DNA of 28,754 nt from Thermoleophilia bacterium (GTDB lineage: Bacteria; Actinomycetota; Thermoleophilia; Gaiellales; Gaiellaceae): contig JACVRM010000005.1 of NCBI GenBank assembly GCA_014534415.1, positions 1-28,754 on the forward strand, in the 5' to 3' direction. Shown piece by piece: positions 1 through 8,000 of this stretch (position 1 is the stretch's first letter; each line of letters begins with the position of its first letter). The notes beneath the pieces were generated by a model. That model saw nothing but the letters and a program-made list of their open reading frames with translations, was not told the origin of the DNA and did not search any database. The position numbers and the translations under genes were made by a program.

Positions 1-1
1 C

Positions 2-109
2 GCCCGGAAGCTCGACGACAGCAAGCTCGTCGCAAACGCGCGGCTGGCCGGTGCGACCCCGCTCTGGGAGTGGATCGGCAGCGAGCCCGCCACGGTCTTC
101 AGCTATTGA
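2..109 (+). CDS. C-terminal end of an unidentified protein, cut by the window edge
   Basis: An open frame enters from the left edge and ends at a TGA at 107-109. It gives 35 residues, beginning ARKLDDSKLVANARL and ending EPATVFSY. I do not recognise the family. The tail contains an aromatic stretch (PLWEWIG), and no transmembrane segment or metal motif is visible. It lies directly upstream of decayed sequence on the same strand, so it could be the intact end of a gene outside the window or part of the same decaying block. It is not known whether this frame is really translated. Confidence 0.35.
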   Translation, partial: ARKLDDSKLVANARLAGATPLWEWIGSEPATVFSY

Positions 110-164
110 CGTGCACGGCTTCGGCGAGCGGCCGGCGGGATTCTCCACGTCGCGATCTCGTTAG

Positions 165-267
165 ACGCCACGGCCGGATAGGCCCGACGGCATCGCAGTC
201 AAGGGCAACAACGTCTACGTCGCGCCACGCGACGAACATGCTGCCGCACGTCACCGTGCGACCTTGA
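165..267 (+). pseudogene. Remnant of the 3' end of a secreted beta-propeller (NHL/ScyD-like) gene
   Basis: One frame (165 onward) reads RPDGIAVKGNNVYVA, which resembles the blade motif near the end of NHL or ScyD/ScyE-type propeller proteins. That frame then loses sense. The next frame reads ATNMLPHVTVRP and stops at TGA 265-267, five bases before a perfect hairpin. The simplest reading is a gene end broken by a frameshift near 215-230, still followed by its original terminator. The upstream part of the gene is not recognisable here. The family assignment rests on about 15 residues and is tentative. Confidence 0.3.
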
Positions 268-272
268 GGGTG

Positions 273-300
273 GAGAGCCGCTTCGGCGGCTCTCTTTCCT
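273..300 (+). terminator. Hairpin with TTCG tetraloop
   Basis: A perfect 9-bp inverted repeat (GAGAGCCGC / GCGGCTCTC, arms 273-281 and 286-294) encloses a TTCG tetraloop, an exceptionally stable RNA loop, and is followed by TTTCCT. It starts five bases after the stop codon of the propeller remnant, which fits an intrinsic terminator for that former gene. Confidence 0.7.
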
Positions 301-447
301 CAGTCCCCGCTCCGAATGGCGGTCTGGCGGGCGGCGCTGCTTTCGCGCTTGCCTGTGGCGACGGGTGGCTCTCAGGCGTCGCGGCAGCTGCGCATGCTCG
401 CGAACGCACTCGTGACGATGTTCGTCCGCTGCAACGCTTCTCGCGCG

Positions 448-453
448 TACCCT
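448..453 (+). promoter_or_regulatory. -10-like box for the phosphatase gene
   Basis: TACCCT lies 8 nt before the GTG at 462. This spacing would place the transcript start at the start codon (leaderless). It is the main reason for choosing that start. The box is short and its function is inferred. Confidence 0.35.
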
Positions 454-461
454 GCCGCCGG

Positions 462-959
462 GTGCGGATCCGCTTCCCCGACGGCACGAGCGTGACGGCG
501 TGCTCGCTCGCCGAGCGGCGCGACGACGACTCGGAGCGCGACTTCGGCCTCTACCTCGATGCACGCTGGGCGCCGACCTGGCCGGCCGAGGTCGTCGACT
601 GGCCCGACTTCGGACTGCCCGCCTCGCGCGAGGCCGCCGCCGACCAGATCGTCGCTGCGTTCGGCCGCGCAAGGAACCGGGAGCGCGTCGAGGTGGGCTG
701 CCTCGGCGGCCTGGGCCGGACGGGCACGGTGCTCGCCTGCATGGCCGTGCTCGCCGGCGTACCGCCGGCCGAGGCGGTCGCCTGGGTGCGCACGAACTAC
801 GACGTGCGGGCGGTGGAGACGGAGGAGCAGGCGGACTGGGTGGCGTGGTTCGCGGCGCGCGCCGGCACCCAGCCGCGGCGCAGAGGACGACACGAGATCC
901 GCCCGGAGTCGGGGCTGCGGGCCGCGGGAAGTGGTACAGGTACCCGTTCACGCGAGTAG
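462..959 (+). CDS. Protein-tyrosine/dual-specificity phosphatase-like protein
   Basis: The product is 165 aa from the GTG at 462. The signature loop CLGGLGRTG (Cys80 to Arg86 from this start) is the C-X5-R active-site P-loop of cysteine-dependent phosphatases, followed by a helix (VLACMAVLAG) and the downstream AVETEEQADWV segment seen in actinobacterial members. Such enzymes hydrolyse phosphoester bonds through a phosphocysteine intermediate; the substrate here is unknown. The residue before the catalytic Cys is Gly rather than the usual His. The frame stays open upstream to a TTG at 264, but that part overlaps the terminator and is not protein-like. The tail after about residue 134 is low in family character and its last 12 bases overlap a recombinase remnant, so the natural C-terminus may have been replaced. 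Confidence 0.7.
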   Translation: MRIRFPDGTSVTACSLAERRDDDSERDFGLYLDARWAPTWPAEVVDWPDFGLPASREAAADQIVAAFGRARNRERVEVGCLGGLGRTGTVLACMAVLAGVPPAEAVAWVRTNYDVRAVETEEQADWVAWFAARAGTQPRRRGRHEIRPESGLRAAGSGTGTRSRE

Positions 960-1150
960 TGCCGCCACCTGCTCGGCCGCCTCAACATCGGACTGAGGCA
1001 GAAGATGCGCATAGGTCCGGTGCACGGTCTCGGCGCGGTCGCCGAGCCGAGCCGCGGCGACGTGAACCGGGACACCGGTCGTGAGCGCCAACGTTTGCGT
1101 GCGTGTGGCGCAGAACGTGCGACGTCCCGCTCGCAGCGTGACCCGCGCGT
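948..1150 (-). pseudogene. Tyrosine recombinase (phage integrase) remnant, frameshifted
   Basis: The minus strand encodes the end of a tyrosine recombinase catalytic domain: TLALTTGVPVHVAAARLGD, then HRTYAHLLPQ with the nucleophilic Tyr, ending VAALLA and a stop at 948-950. The preceding catalytic box (SHVLRHTHA, the His-X-X-Arg box) lies in a different frame around 1105-1135, so at least one frameshift separates the two. No upstream catalytic Arg or N-terminal DNA-binding domain can be recognised. It is a dead 3' fragment. Such enzymes integrate and excise mobile elements, so it marks a former mobile element. Its 3' end faces left, away from the second remnant at 1710-2106. Confidence 0.75.
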
Positions 1151-1221
1151 GCGGGTGCCCCAGTCGAGACAACGTGTGGTCACACGCATGCGCGACGGTT
1201 GAACGCGCGGCTCGGTAGGGG

Positions 1222-1227
1222 TAGGCT
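1222..1227 (+). promoter_or_regulatory. -10-like box upstream of the ABM-like gene
   Basis: TAGGCT lies about 31 nt before the ATG at 1259, leaving a short leader that contains the GGGAGG ribosome binding site at 1247-1252. No convincing -35 was identified. Weak prediction. Confidence 0.3.
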
Positions 1228-1258
1228 CGTCGACCCAGCGATCGACGGGAGGACGAGC

Positions 1259-1573
1259 ATGTATGGACGACTGGTTGAGGTCGATGGCCTCGAGCCGTCA
1301 AAGCTAGAGGAGGTCATGTCGGTGATCCGGGACCGGGTCATTGCGGGCATGAAGGAGAGAGAGGGGTTCGGCGGGTTCATTTCGCTCTTTGACGACGGAA
1401 GTCGCCGAATGCGGAATGTGGTGCTGTGGGAGAGCCGGGAGAGCGCCGAAGAGGCGGAGCGCGAATGGGCGTCGATGCGCGACGAGTTGGTGCGCGGGTT
1501 CGGCGCGACGGTCCGTTCGGCGGATCTGTATGAGGCGCCGATCGTCGAGATCCAAGCGGGAGTGCGGGCGTAA
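1259..1573 (+). CDS. Small dimeric alpha-beta barrel (ABM-like) protein
   Basis: The product is 104 aa. The ATG at 1259 is preceded by a clear ribosome binding site (GGGAGG, 1247-1252), which decides this start over upstream alternatives. The sequence (MYGRLVEVDGLEPSKLEEVM, then GFGGFISLFDDG and NVVLWESRESAEEAE) has the beta-alpha-beta pattern and the strand-then-helix 'W-E-S-R-E-S-A' turn typical of the antibiotic biosynthesis monooxygenase (ABM) / dimeric alpha-beta barrel superfamily. Many members are small cytoplasmic proteins of unknown substrate. The gene is intact although it lies between two broken recombinases, so it may be surviving cargo of an old element. No partner gene is apparent. 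The superfamily call is by fold pattern only. Confidence 0.7.
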   Translation: MYGRLVEVDGLEPSKLEEVMSVIRDRVIAGMKEREGFGGFISLFDDGSRRMRNVVLWESRESAEEAEREWASMRDELVRGFGATVRSADLYEAPIVEIQAGVRA

Positions 1574-1610
1574 GTCGCGCGGGGCGCCAACTTCTCTGAC
1601 ATCGGGGGCT

Positions 1611-1735
1611 CTAAAGCCATCCGAGTAGCTCGACGACCTCGGGTTGGTTCTCGAGCGCTTCAAGTGCCATGCAGAGCGCGATGATCGAGTCGTCGACCTC
1701 GTCGATAGCGTCGTACGTGTTCGGGAGTCGAAGAG
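1611..1735 (-). pseudogene. Possible C-terminal fragment of an unknown protein
   Basis: The minus strand reads TYDAIDEVDDSIIALCMALE and ends VVELLGWL with a TAG at 1611-1613. The codons are mostly G- or C-ending, more so than those of the plus frame covering the same bases, which suggests this strand was once coding. There is no convincing start and the frame merges into recombinase sequence at about 1735. The family is not recognised. It may be a chance open frame. Confidence 0.2.
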
Positions 1736-2106
1736 CGAAGAGGGGGAGCGCACGATCGCGCTCCCCCGAACGCTCGCCGAGGAGATCTGGCAAACACCGA
1801 CGCCGCTCGGCGTTCCAGGGCGACGACGAACTCGTCTTCTGCCACCCCGCCCGCGGCACGATCTACCGGGCTGAGGCTTTCACGGAGGCGCTCAGCACGG
1901 CGCTGGCGGCTGCCGGGGTGGAGGCGAACCTTCGCGCCTTCCACGACCTGCGCCACTCCGCAATCACGCACGACGCGGCCAGCGGCTCGTCCGCGATCGC
2001 CGTCATGGCGAAGGCCGGACACCGCAACATGGCGACCACGGAGACGTATCTCCACCTAGCCGGCGTCGTCTTCCGCGACGAAGCGGAGCGGCTAACGAGG
2101 CGCTAA
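1710..2106 (+). pseudogene. Second tyrosine recombinase remnant, frameshifted
   Basis: The 3' half of a phage-type integrase catalytic domain. One frame gives RVRESKSEEGERTIALP and LAEEIWQ (to about 1795); the sense then continues in the next frame with RRRSAFQGDDELVFCHP, so a frameshift lies near 1795-1800. The second part keeps the His-X-X-Arg box (FHDLRHSAIT), the GHRN box and the terminal Tyr motif (TETYLHLAG), then stops at 2104-2106. The catalytic residues of the C-terminal half are intact, but the N-terminal arm-binding and core-binding domains and the first catalytic Arg are missing. The fragment is unlikely to be active. It differs in sequence from the remnant at 948-1150, so two different elements are implied. 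Confidence 0.8.
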
Positions 2107-2529
2107 CCGCCGCTACGGGCCGCATCAGTACCGCGGGAGCGGCCCGGCGAACACTGCTGGGACGTCGGCGAGCGCGGCGAGCATTCGGTCAAGGCCCCAG
2201 GTCGAATCGAGGAGCGCGCGCACCCCTTTCGTCGGTCTCGCGCGATGCAGCGCCGAGTGCCGCTCGCATATCTACGTGCCGCATGCCGCGCGAAGACTGC
2301 GACGACACGACGTCGGACTGCGGCAGCTGAGTCGGCGGACCCGGACGAAAACCCGCGTGAGCTCGTCGTCCATCGCCGGAGCGCTGGCAGCGCGATTTCG
2401 GCTCGACTCGGTCATGCGGGCAAGCAGGTTCGCTTGCCATCGCGCGTTACGAATTACGTCGGTCGGGTTATTTCCTCTCTGCGAGGTACGCAACGCGGCC
2501 TCGAGCGAGAGAGAAAGGGGGGTTTTCAA
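2107..2529. other. Gene-poor stretch with a possible minus-strand fragment
   Basis: I see no complete gene in these 423 bases. On the minus strand, 2125-2262 reads GVRALLDSTWGLDRMLAALA and ends FAGPLPRY with a TGA at 2125-2127. This is protein-like but has no start, and it could be another gene remnant of unknown family. The right end (2508-2522) is a purine-rich run that includes the ribosome binding site of the next gene. No promoter was clearly recognised. Confidence 0.4.
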
Positions 2530-3477
2530 ATGACGAGTCGAGTAGCGCGCGCCGCTGTTGGAGGTGTCGTCGCGGTCGCCGCGTCGCTGGCAGCCGTGGC
2601 CTGGGCTGGAGGACCGCATTTCTCGGCCTGGGCACCCGCGCAGAAGATCGACGACATCGCGGGCAACAACACCGAGCTCAACACCGCGGCGCTGGACGGT
2701 TGTCCGATCGAATCACCGGACGGGCTGAGCCTGTACATCGCCTCGAACCGGGCAGGGGGGCTGGGCGGCATCGACATCTGGGTCGCCCGTCGTGCGAGCA
2801 GGGCTGCTCCCTGGGGCGCGCCCGTGAACCTCGGTGCGCCGGTCAACTCGGCGGCCAACGACTTCTGTCCGACGCCGATCAGTGGAGGCGGGCTTTTCTT
2901 CGTCAGCACGAGGGCGGGCTTCTGCGGCTCGGTCGCAAACGCCGACATGTACTTCACGCGCCGCAACGCGGCGGGCGGCTGGAGCGAGCCGAAGCACTTC
3001 GCGTGCGCACCCGCAGGCCCGAACGGCGATCTGGATGAGCAGGGTCCGTCGTACGTTCAGGGGCGTCTCTACTTCTCGCGAAACTCGGCGACCGTCGCCG
3101 GAGACCTCTTCGTCAGCAAGAAGCACGGGAACATGAACTTCCGCCCCGCGAGGCCGATCAGCGAGCTCAACGACACCGTCGCGAACGACATCCAGCCGAA
3201 CGTCCGGAAGGACGGCCGCGAGATCGTCTTCTCGTCCAACCGCACGGGCACGCTCGGCGGCCAGGACATCTGGGTCGCGACACGCCGCAGCGTCGCACAT
3301 CCCTGGTCGACGCCGGTGAATCTCGGCAGCGCCGTGAACGCTGCCGCGGCGGAGACGCGGCCTTCCTTCTCGCGGGACGCGCAGACGCTGTACTTCGGCC
3401 GCGCTCCCGGCCCGGAGGGGTCGACCGATATCTTCGTCAGCGCGCGCCAAAAAGGCAAAAAAGGCGGGAAGACTTAG
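2530..3477 (+). CDS. Secreted PD40/TolB-like beta-propeller protein
   Basis: The product is 315 aa. The ATG at 2530 follows a strong purine-rich ribosome binding site (GGGGGG run at 2517-2522), which is why I reject the longer upstream frame. Residues 1-27 form a signal peptide (basic start, hydrophobic AVGGVVAVAASLAAVAW, likely cleavage after AWA). The mature part has five PD40/WD40-like repeats at about 58-88, 113-145, 170-198, 221-252 and 276-306. Each has the pattern 'P..S.DG..LYF.SNR.GG.GG.DIW/FV', typical of TolB-type propellers and OmpA-associated PD40 proteins. The C-terminus is a Lys/Gly-rich tail (KGKKGGKT). It probably acts outside the membrane in binding; no catalytic motif is visible. 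It stands alone, with a terminator downstream. Confidence 0.85.
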   Translation: MTSRVARAAVGGVVAVAASLAAVAWAGGPHFSAWAPAQKIDDIAGNNTELNTAALDGCPIESPDGLSLYIASNRAGGLGGIDIWVARRASRAAPWGAPVNLGAPVNSAANDFCPTPISGGGLFFVSTRAGFCGSVANADMYFTRRNAAGGWSEPKHFACAPAGPNGDLDEQGPSYVQGRLYFSRNSATVAGDLFVSKKHGNMNFRPARPISELNDTVANDIQPNVRKDGREIVFSSNRTGTLGGQDIWVATRRSVAHPWSTPVNLGSAVNAAAAETRPSFSRDAQTLYFGRAPGPEGSTDIFVSARQKGKKGGKT

Positions 3478-3495
3478 GCGCGGCTGCGCGGGTAT

Positions 3496-3540
3496 GGGGA
3501 GCGGCCGCTGCGGCTACGGTCGCTCCCCTCTCCGCCTCCT
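3496..3540 (+). terminator. Hairpin terminator after the PD40 gene
   Basis: GGGGAGCG (3496-3503) pairs with CGCTCCCC (3521-3528) around a loop that can itself pair (GCCGC/GCGGC-like bases), followed by a pyrimidine-rich tract (TCTCCGCCTCCTTTCC). It lies about 18 bp after the stop codon and separates the propeller gene from the rplY operon. Confidence 0.6.
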
Positions 3541-3666
3541 TTCCGTTGAAATTGCGCTGCACGACGATACGCGGGCGAATTGAGTAGCGCACTCGCCACG
3601 AAGGGTCAGCCCATCACGCGGCGGAGGAGCGCAAAGCATCGCCCCCGGCTTCCCGTCGGGCGCGGC

Positions 3667-3672
3667 TACACT
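3667..3672 (+). promoter_or_regulatory. -10-like box of the rplY operon
   Basis: TACACT lies 8 nt before the GTG at 3681, with no Shine-Dalgarno sequence between. This arrangement is expected for a leaderless mRNA and is probably the promoter of the rplY-pth operon. No clear -35 hexamer was recognised. Confidence 0.5.
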
Positions 3673-3680
3673 TGCCCGCC

Positions 3681-4385
3681 GTGGCGACCAAGCGCGTCAA
3701 GCTCGAGGTGCGCCCGCGCGGCGAGCGCGGTTCCGCCGCGGCGCGTCGCCTGCGGAAAGAGGGGCTGGTGCCCGGGGTCGTCTACGGCGGCACGGACGAC
3801 TCCGCCGCAATCGCAGTCCACGAGCGCGAGCTACGCCGTGCGCTCACCACCGACCACGGACTGCACGCCATCCTCGATCTCGCCGTCGACGGCCAAACCC
3901 GGCCGGCGATCCTCAAGGAGTACCAGCGTGACCCGCTGACCGGGCGTGTCTCCCACGTCGACTTCGTCGTCGTCAGGCTCGACCGACCGATCCAGACGCA
4001 GGTCGGCGTCGAGCTTACGGGCGACCCGATCGGCGTCCGCGAAGGCGGTGTGCTTACGCAGGTCGCGCGCGAGATCACGGTCGAGGCGCTGCCCATGGAA
4101 GTGCCCGAGCGCATCGAGGCCGACGTGAGCGAGCTGGCGATCGGCGACTCGCTGCGGCTCGGCGACCTGGCTAGGCCCGAGGGGGTCACGTTCGTCGACG
4201 ACCTGGAGGAGACGGTGATAGCGACTGTCACCGTGCCGACACGCGTCGAGGAGCCGGAAGAAGTGCTCGAGGAAGAGGAAGAAGGGGTCGAGGTGCCGCC
4301 CGAGCAGCGTGCCGAGGGCGCCGCCGAGGCACCTGCCGAGCCGGAAGCCGACGCGGCCGGCGCGCCGGGCACCGTCGAGGGCTAG
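3681..4385 (+). CDS. rplY: 50S ribosomal protein L25/general stress protein Ctc
   Basis: The product is 234 aa, the long Ctc/TL5 form rather than the ~95-aa short form. The N-terminal domain (about 1-95: MATKRVKLEVRPRGERGSAA, then RRLRKEGLVPGVVYGG and ILKEYQRDPLTGRVSHVDF) is the 5S-rRNA-binding L25 fold. Residues about 96-185 are the TL5 C-terminal beta domain. The last ~45 residues are an acidic Glu/Ala tail (EEPEEVLEEEEEGVEVPPEQ). It binds 5S rRNA in the central protuberance of the large subunit. GTG 3681 is chosen over the TTG nine bases upstream because it starts at the family's MATKR and sits 8 nt after a TACACT box. The pth gene follows 6 bp after the stop, so the two are probably co-transcribed, the usual pairing in Actinobacteria. 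Confidence 0.95.
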   Translation: MATKRVKLEVRPRGERGSAAARRLRKEGLVPGVVYGGTDDSAAIAVHERELRRALTTDHGLHAILDLAVDGQTRPAILKEYQRDPLTGRVSHVDFVVVRLDRPIQTQVGVELTGDPIGVREGGVLTQVAREITVEALPMEVPERIEADVSELAIGDSLRLGDLARPEGVTFVDDLEETVIATVTVPTRVEEPEEVLEEEEEGVEVPPEQRAEGAAEAPAEPEADAAGAPGTVEG

Positions 4386-4391
4386 CCTCGC

Positions 4392-4988
4392 GTGCGGCTG
4401 CTGCGCCGCTCTACGGAGCGTGCGCCGTCGCTCGACCTGCTCGTCGCCGGTCTGGGCAACCCGGGCGCGGCGTACGCGGGTCACCGGCACAACGTCGGCG
4501 CGATGGTGGTCGACGAGCTCGCGCGCCGGCACCGAGCGTCGTTCCGCTCCAAGTACTCGGGCCGGATCGCGGACATTCGCGTCGACGGCACCCGTGTTGC
4601 GCTGCTCGTCCCAGAAACGTGGATGAACGAGTCGGGGCGCTCCGTCGGCGCGGCCGTCGGCTTCTACAAGCTTCCGCCCGAGCGCGTGCTCGTCGTGCAC
4701 GACGAAGGCGACTTCGACCTCGGCCGCCTCCAGGCGCGGGCAGGCGGCGGGCTCGCGGGTCACAACGGGCTTCGCTCGATCGCGCGGCAGCTCGGAACCC
4801 AGGAGTTCCTGCGCCTGCGCGTGGGCGTCGGCCGGCCCGGCCGCGGAGACCCGCGCGACCTCGCCGACTACGTGCTCTCCGATTTCGCGCCCGAGGACGA
4901 CCGCGACGCGATCGTGGCGCACGCGGCGGACACCGTCGAGACGATCCTCCGCGACGGGCTCGAGGCCGCCCAGCGGCGCTTCAACTGA
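4392..4988 (+). CDS. pth: Peptidyl-tRNA hydrolase
   Basis: The product is 198 aa, normal length for bacterial Pth. It cleaves the ester bond of peptidyl-tRNAs that drop off the ribosome and recycles the tRNA. Visible family landmarks: LVAGLGNPGAAYAGHRHNVG (residues 17-36) with the catalytic His33 and substrate-binding Asn23; the PETWMNESG segment with the conserved Asn; VVHDEGDFDLG with the catalytic Asp104; and GGGLAGHNGLRSI at 118-130. The usual HDELD-type loop is HDEGD here, a minor change. The N-terminus carries about 14 extra residues (MRLLRRSTERAPSL) before the core, so the true start could be slightly downstream. It begins 6 bp after rplY and precedes mfd by about 55 bp. Confidence 0.95.
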   Translation: MRLLRRSTERAPSLDLLVAGLGNPGAAYAGHRHNVGAMVVDELARRHRASFRSKYSGRIADIRVDGTRVALLVPETWMNESGRSVGAAVGFYKLPPERVLVVHDEGDFDLGRLQARAGGGLAGHNGLRSIARQLGTQEFLRLRVGVGRPGRGDPRDLADYVLSDFAPEDDRDAIVAHAADTVETILRDGLEAAQRRFN

Positions 4989-5042
4989 GGGACACGGGGG
5001 CGCCTTCGAGGCGCGCGGAGCCGCCGACCGTCGCCGAGTACG

Positions 5043-8000
5043 ATGATCGGCGCGGAACCCGGCGTTCCGTCGCTCGTCGTGGACCAACTGACCGTTGATA
5101 TTCCCGTGCTCAACGCGCTCGCCCGCGAGCTCGCGGAGAACGAGCGCCTCCAGACGTTCGCCGACGCGCTGCCCGCCACCCGGGCGCGCGTCTCGGAGCC
5201 GGCGCTGCCGCTCGTGCTCGCGGCTCTGCACGAGCGCCTACGCCGCGGCGTCGTCTGTGTACTGCCGGACGACGCCGACGCGCGCGATGCGGCCGAGGCA
5301 GCCGGCTGGTACCTCGGCGCGGCTGCGGTCGCCCTCCTGCCGAGCCGCGGTGTTCGCTGGGGATCCGGTCTCGAGCCGCCGCCGCACCTCGTGGGCGAGC
5401 GGGCCCGCGCGCTGGACGTGCTGGCTGCCGGCGGCCTCGTCTGCGCGTCGGCGCTCGCGCTCGCCGAGCCCGTTCCGCCGCCCGAGGTGCGGCCAGCCCC
5501 GATCCGGCTCGCCGCGGGCGACGAGCCGGGCAGCGACGCGCTCGCCGAAGAGCTCGCGTGGGCCGGCTACGAGCGTGTCGAGCGCGTCGAGGAGCGCGGC
5601 CACTTCGCCGTCCGCGGCGGGATCGTGGACGTCTTCCCGACTACGGGCCGCGAGCCGCTGCGCATCGAGCTCTTCGGCGACGAGATCGAGGGGATCCGCG
5701 CCTTCTCGCCGTTCACGCAGCGCGCGCTACACCCCATCGAGAGCGCCGTCGTCTTCCCGGCCGCCGAGCGCCGGGCCGACCTCGCGGGGCCGACGCTTGC
5801 CGAAGACCACGAGGGGCCGCCGGCGGTGCCGTCCGACCTCGTCCCCGTGCTGCAACGCGCTCCCGATCTCGCCTGGCAGCCCGACCAGATTCGCGAGGTC
5901 GTCCTGGAGGAGCTCGGCGATCCGATCGACCTGACCGGCGCCGCCGAGCTGGAACCGCTTCCTCGGAACCAGCCGTTCGCCTTCGAGGCGCAGCGTCCCG
6001 CGCTTTCCGCCCGGGGGCTCTCGGAGGCCGAGCACGAGCTGGCGGGCCTGGCCCGCGCGGGGCTCCGCGTACTCGTCGCGTTCTCGCATCGCGGGGAGGC
6101 GCTCCGCACCCGCGGCCTACTGCGGCGCGTCCAGGCGGAGCTCGTCGACGACCCGGCCGATCTCCGACGCGAGGGAGTTGCGTTCCTCGTTGCCCCTGCC
6201 CGCCGCGGCTTCGTCTGGCGCGAGCTCGGGCTCGCCCTGCTGCCCGATACGCAGGTCTTCCGCAAGCGCCCGCCGCGCGCCGACGTCCGCCTCGGCCGGG
6301 CGCTGCAGTCCTTCGCCGACCTGCGCACCGGCGACTACGTCGTCCACGAGGACCACGGTGTCGGTCACCTGATGTCGTTCGAGACGAAGGCCGTGGCCGG
6401 CGTCACCCGCGACTACCTGCTGCTCGCCTTCCGGGGTGAGGACCGCCTCTACGTCCCGCACGAGCAGATCGGGAAGGTCTCGCGCTACATCGGCGCCGAC
6501 GCGCGGCCCCCTGCGCTCTCCAAGCTGGGTGGCAAGGCGTGGGAACTCGTCAAGAACCGAGCCCGCACGAGCGTTCGCGAGCTGGCCGGCGACCTGCTCA
6601 AGCTCTACGCGGAGCGCCAGCACGCGCCCGGCGTCGCGTACGACCTGCGCAACGAGTGGCTCGATCGACTGGAGACGATGTTCCCGTACCGCGAGACCGA
6701 GGACCAGGCGCGCGCCATCGAGGCCGTCAAGGAGGACCTCGAGGCGCCGCGGCCGATGGACCGGCTCGTCTGCGGCGACGTGGGTTTCGGCAAGACGGAG
6801 GTCGCCCTGCGAGCGGCCTTCGCCGTCGCCGTCAACGGCCGGCAGACGTTGATGCTCGTCCCGACGACGGTGCTCGCGCAGCAGCACTGGAACACGTTCC
6901 GCGAGCGCTACCGCGACTTCCCGCTGCGAGTCGAGATGGTCTCGCGCTTTCGCCGGCCCGCCGATGTGAAGGCCGTGCTTCGCGAATTCGCCGAGGGGAA
7001 GGTCGACGTCCTGATCGGCACGCATCGCGTCCTGTCGCGCGACGTCATCCCAAGGAATCTCGGGCTCGTGATCGTCGACGAGGAGCAGCGCTTCGGGGTC
7101 GCGCAGAAGGAGCTGCTGCGCTCGCTGCGACTCGAGGTCGACGTGCTGGCGCTTACCGCGACGCCGATCCCCCGCACCCTGCACATGTCGCTTTCCGGCT
7201 TGCGTGACATCTCGATCATCGAGACGCCGCCGGAAGGACGGCGCCCGATCCGCACACACGTCGGCGAGTACGACGAGGAGCTGATCCGCACGGCGCTCGA
7301 GCGTGAGCACGCGCGCCAGGGCCAGTCCTTCTACCTCCACAACCGCGTGGAGACGATCGAGCAGGCGGCTGCGAAGCTGCAGGCGCTTTGCCCGGGGCTG
7401 CGGCTCGTCGTCGCGCACGGGCAGATGGCCGAGCGCGAGCTCGAGCAGCGCATGCTCGCGTTCCTGCGCGGCGACGCCGACGTGCTCGTCTCGACGACGA
7501 TCATCGAGTCGGGACTGGACATCCCGCAGGCTAATACGCTCGTCATCGAGCGCGCCGACACGCTCGGCCTCGCGCAGCTGTACCAGATCCGCGGGCGTGT
7601 GGGCCGCTCAGACGTCCCTGCGCACGCGTACCTCTTCTACCCCGACTCGCAGGAGCTGACCGCGGAGGCGCGCGCCCGCCTCGCCACGCTCGCCGACCAC
7701 ACCGAGCTCGGTGCCGGCTTCGCGATCGCCATGCGCGACCTCGAGATCCGCGGCGCCGGCGAGCTACTCGGCGCCGAGCAATCCGGTCACGTGGCCGCGG
7801 TCGGCTTCGAGCTCTACGTCGAGCTGCTGGACGAGGCGGTCGCCGAGCTGTCCGGGCAGCGCCGCCAGGCGGTCCGGCCGGTGCGCGTCGACGCGCGCAT
7901 CGACGCCTACGTGCCCGCCTCGTACATTCCCTCGGAGGCGCAGAAGATCGATCTGCACCGCCGCCTCGCGTTGGCCGAGTCGGAGGACGAGCTACGCGAG

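Noticed and set aside
3831..5231. Long minus-strand open frame (466 codons) across rplY and pth
   Set aside because: It is the antisense shadow of two well-supported genes, made possible by high-GC codon bias; its translation is Arg/Asp-rich and has no family character.
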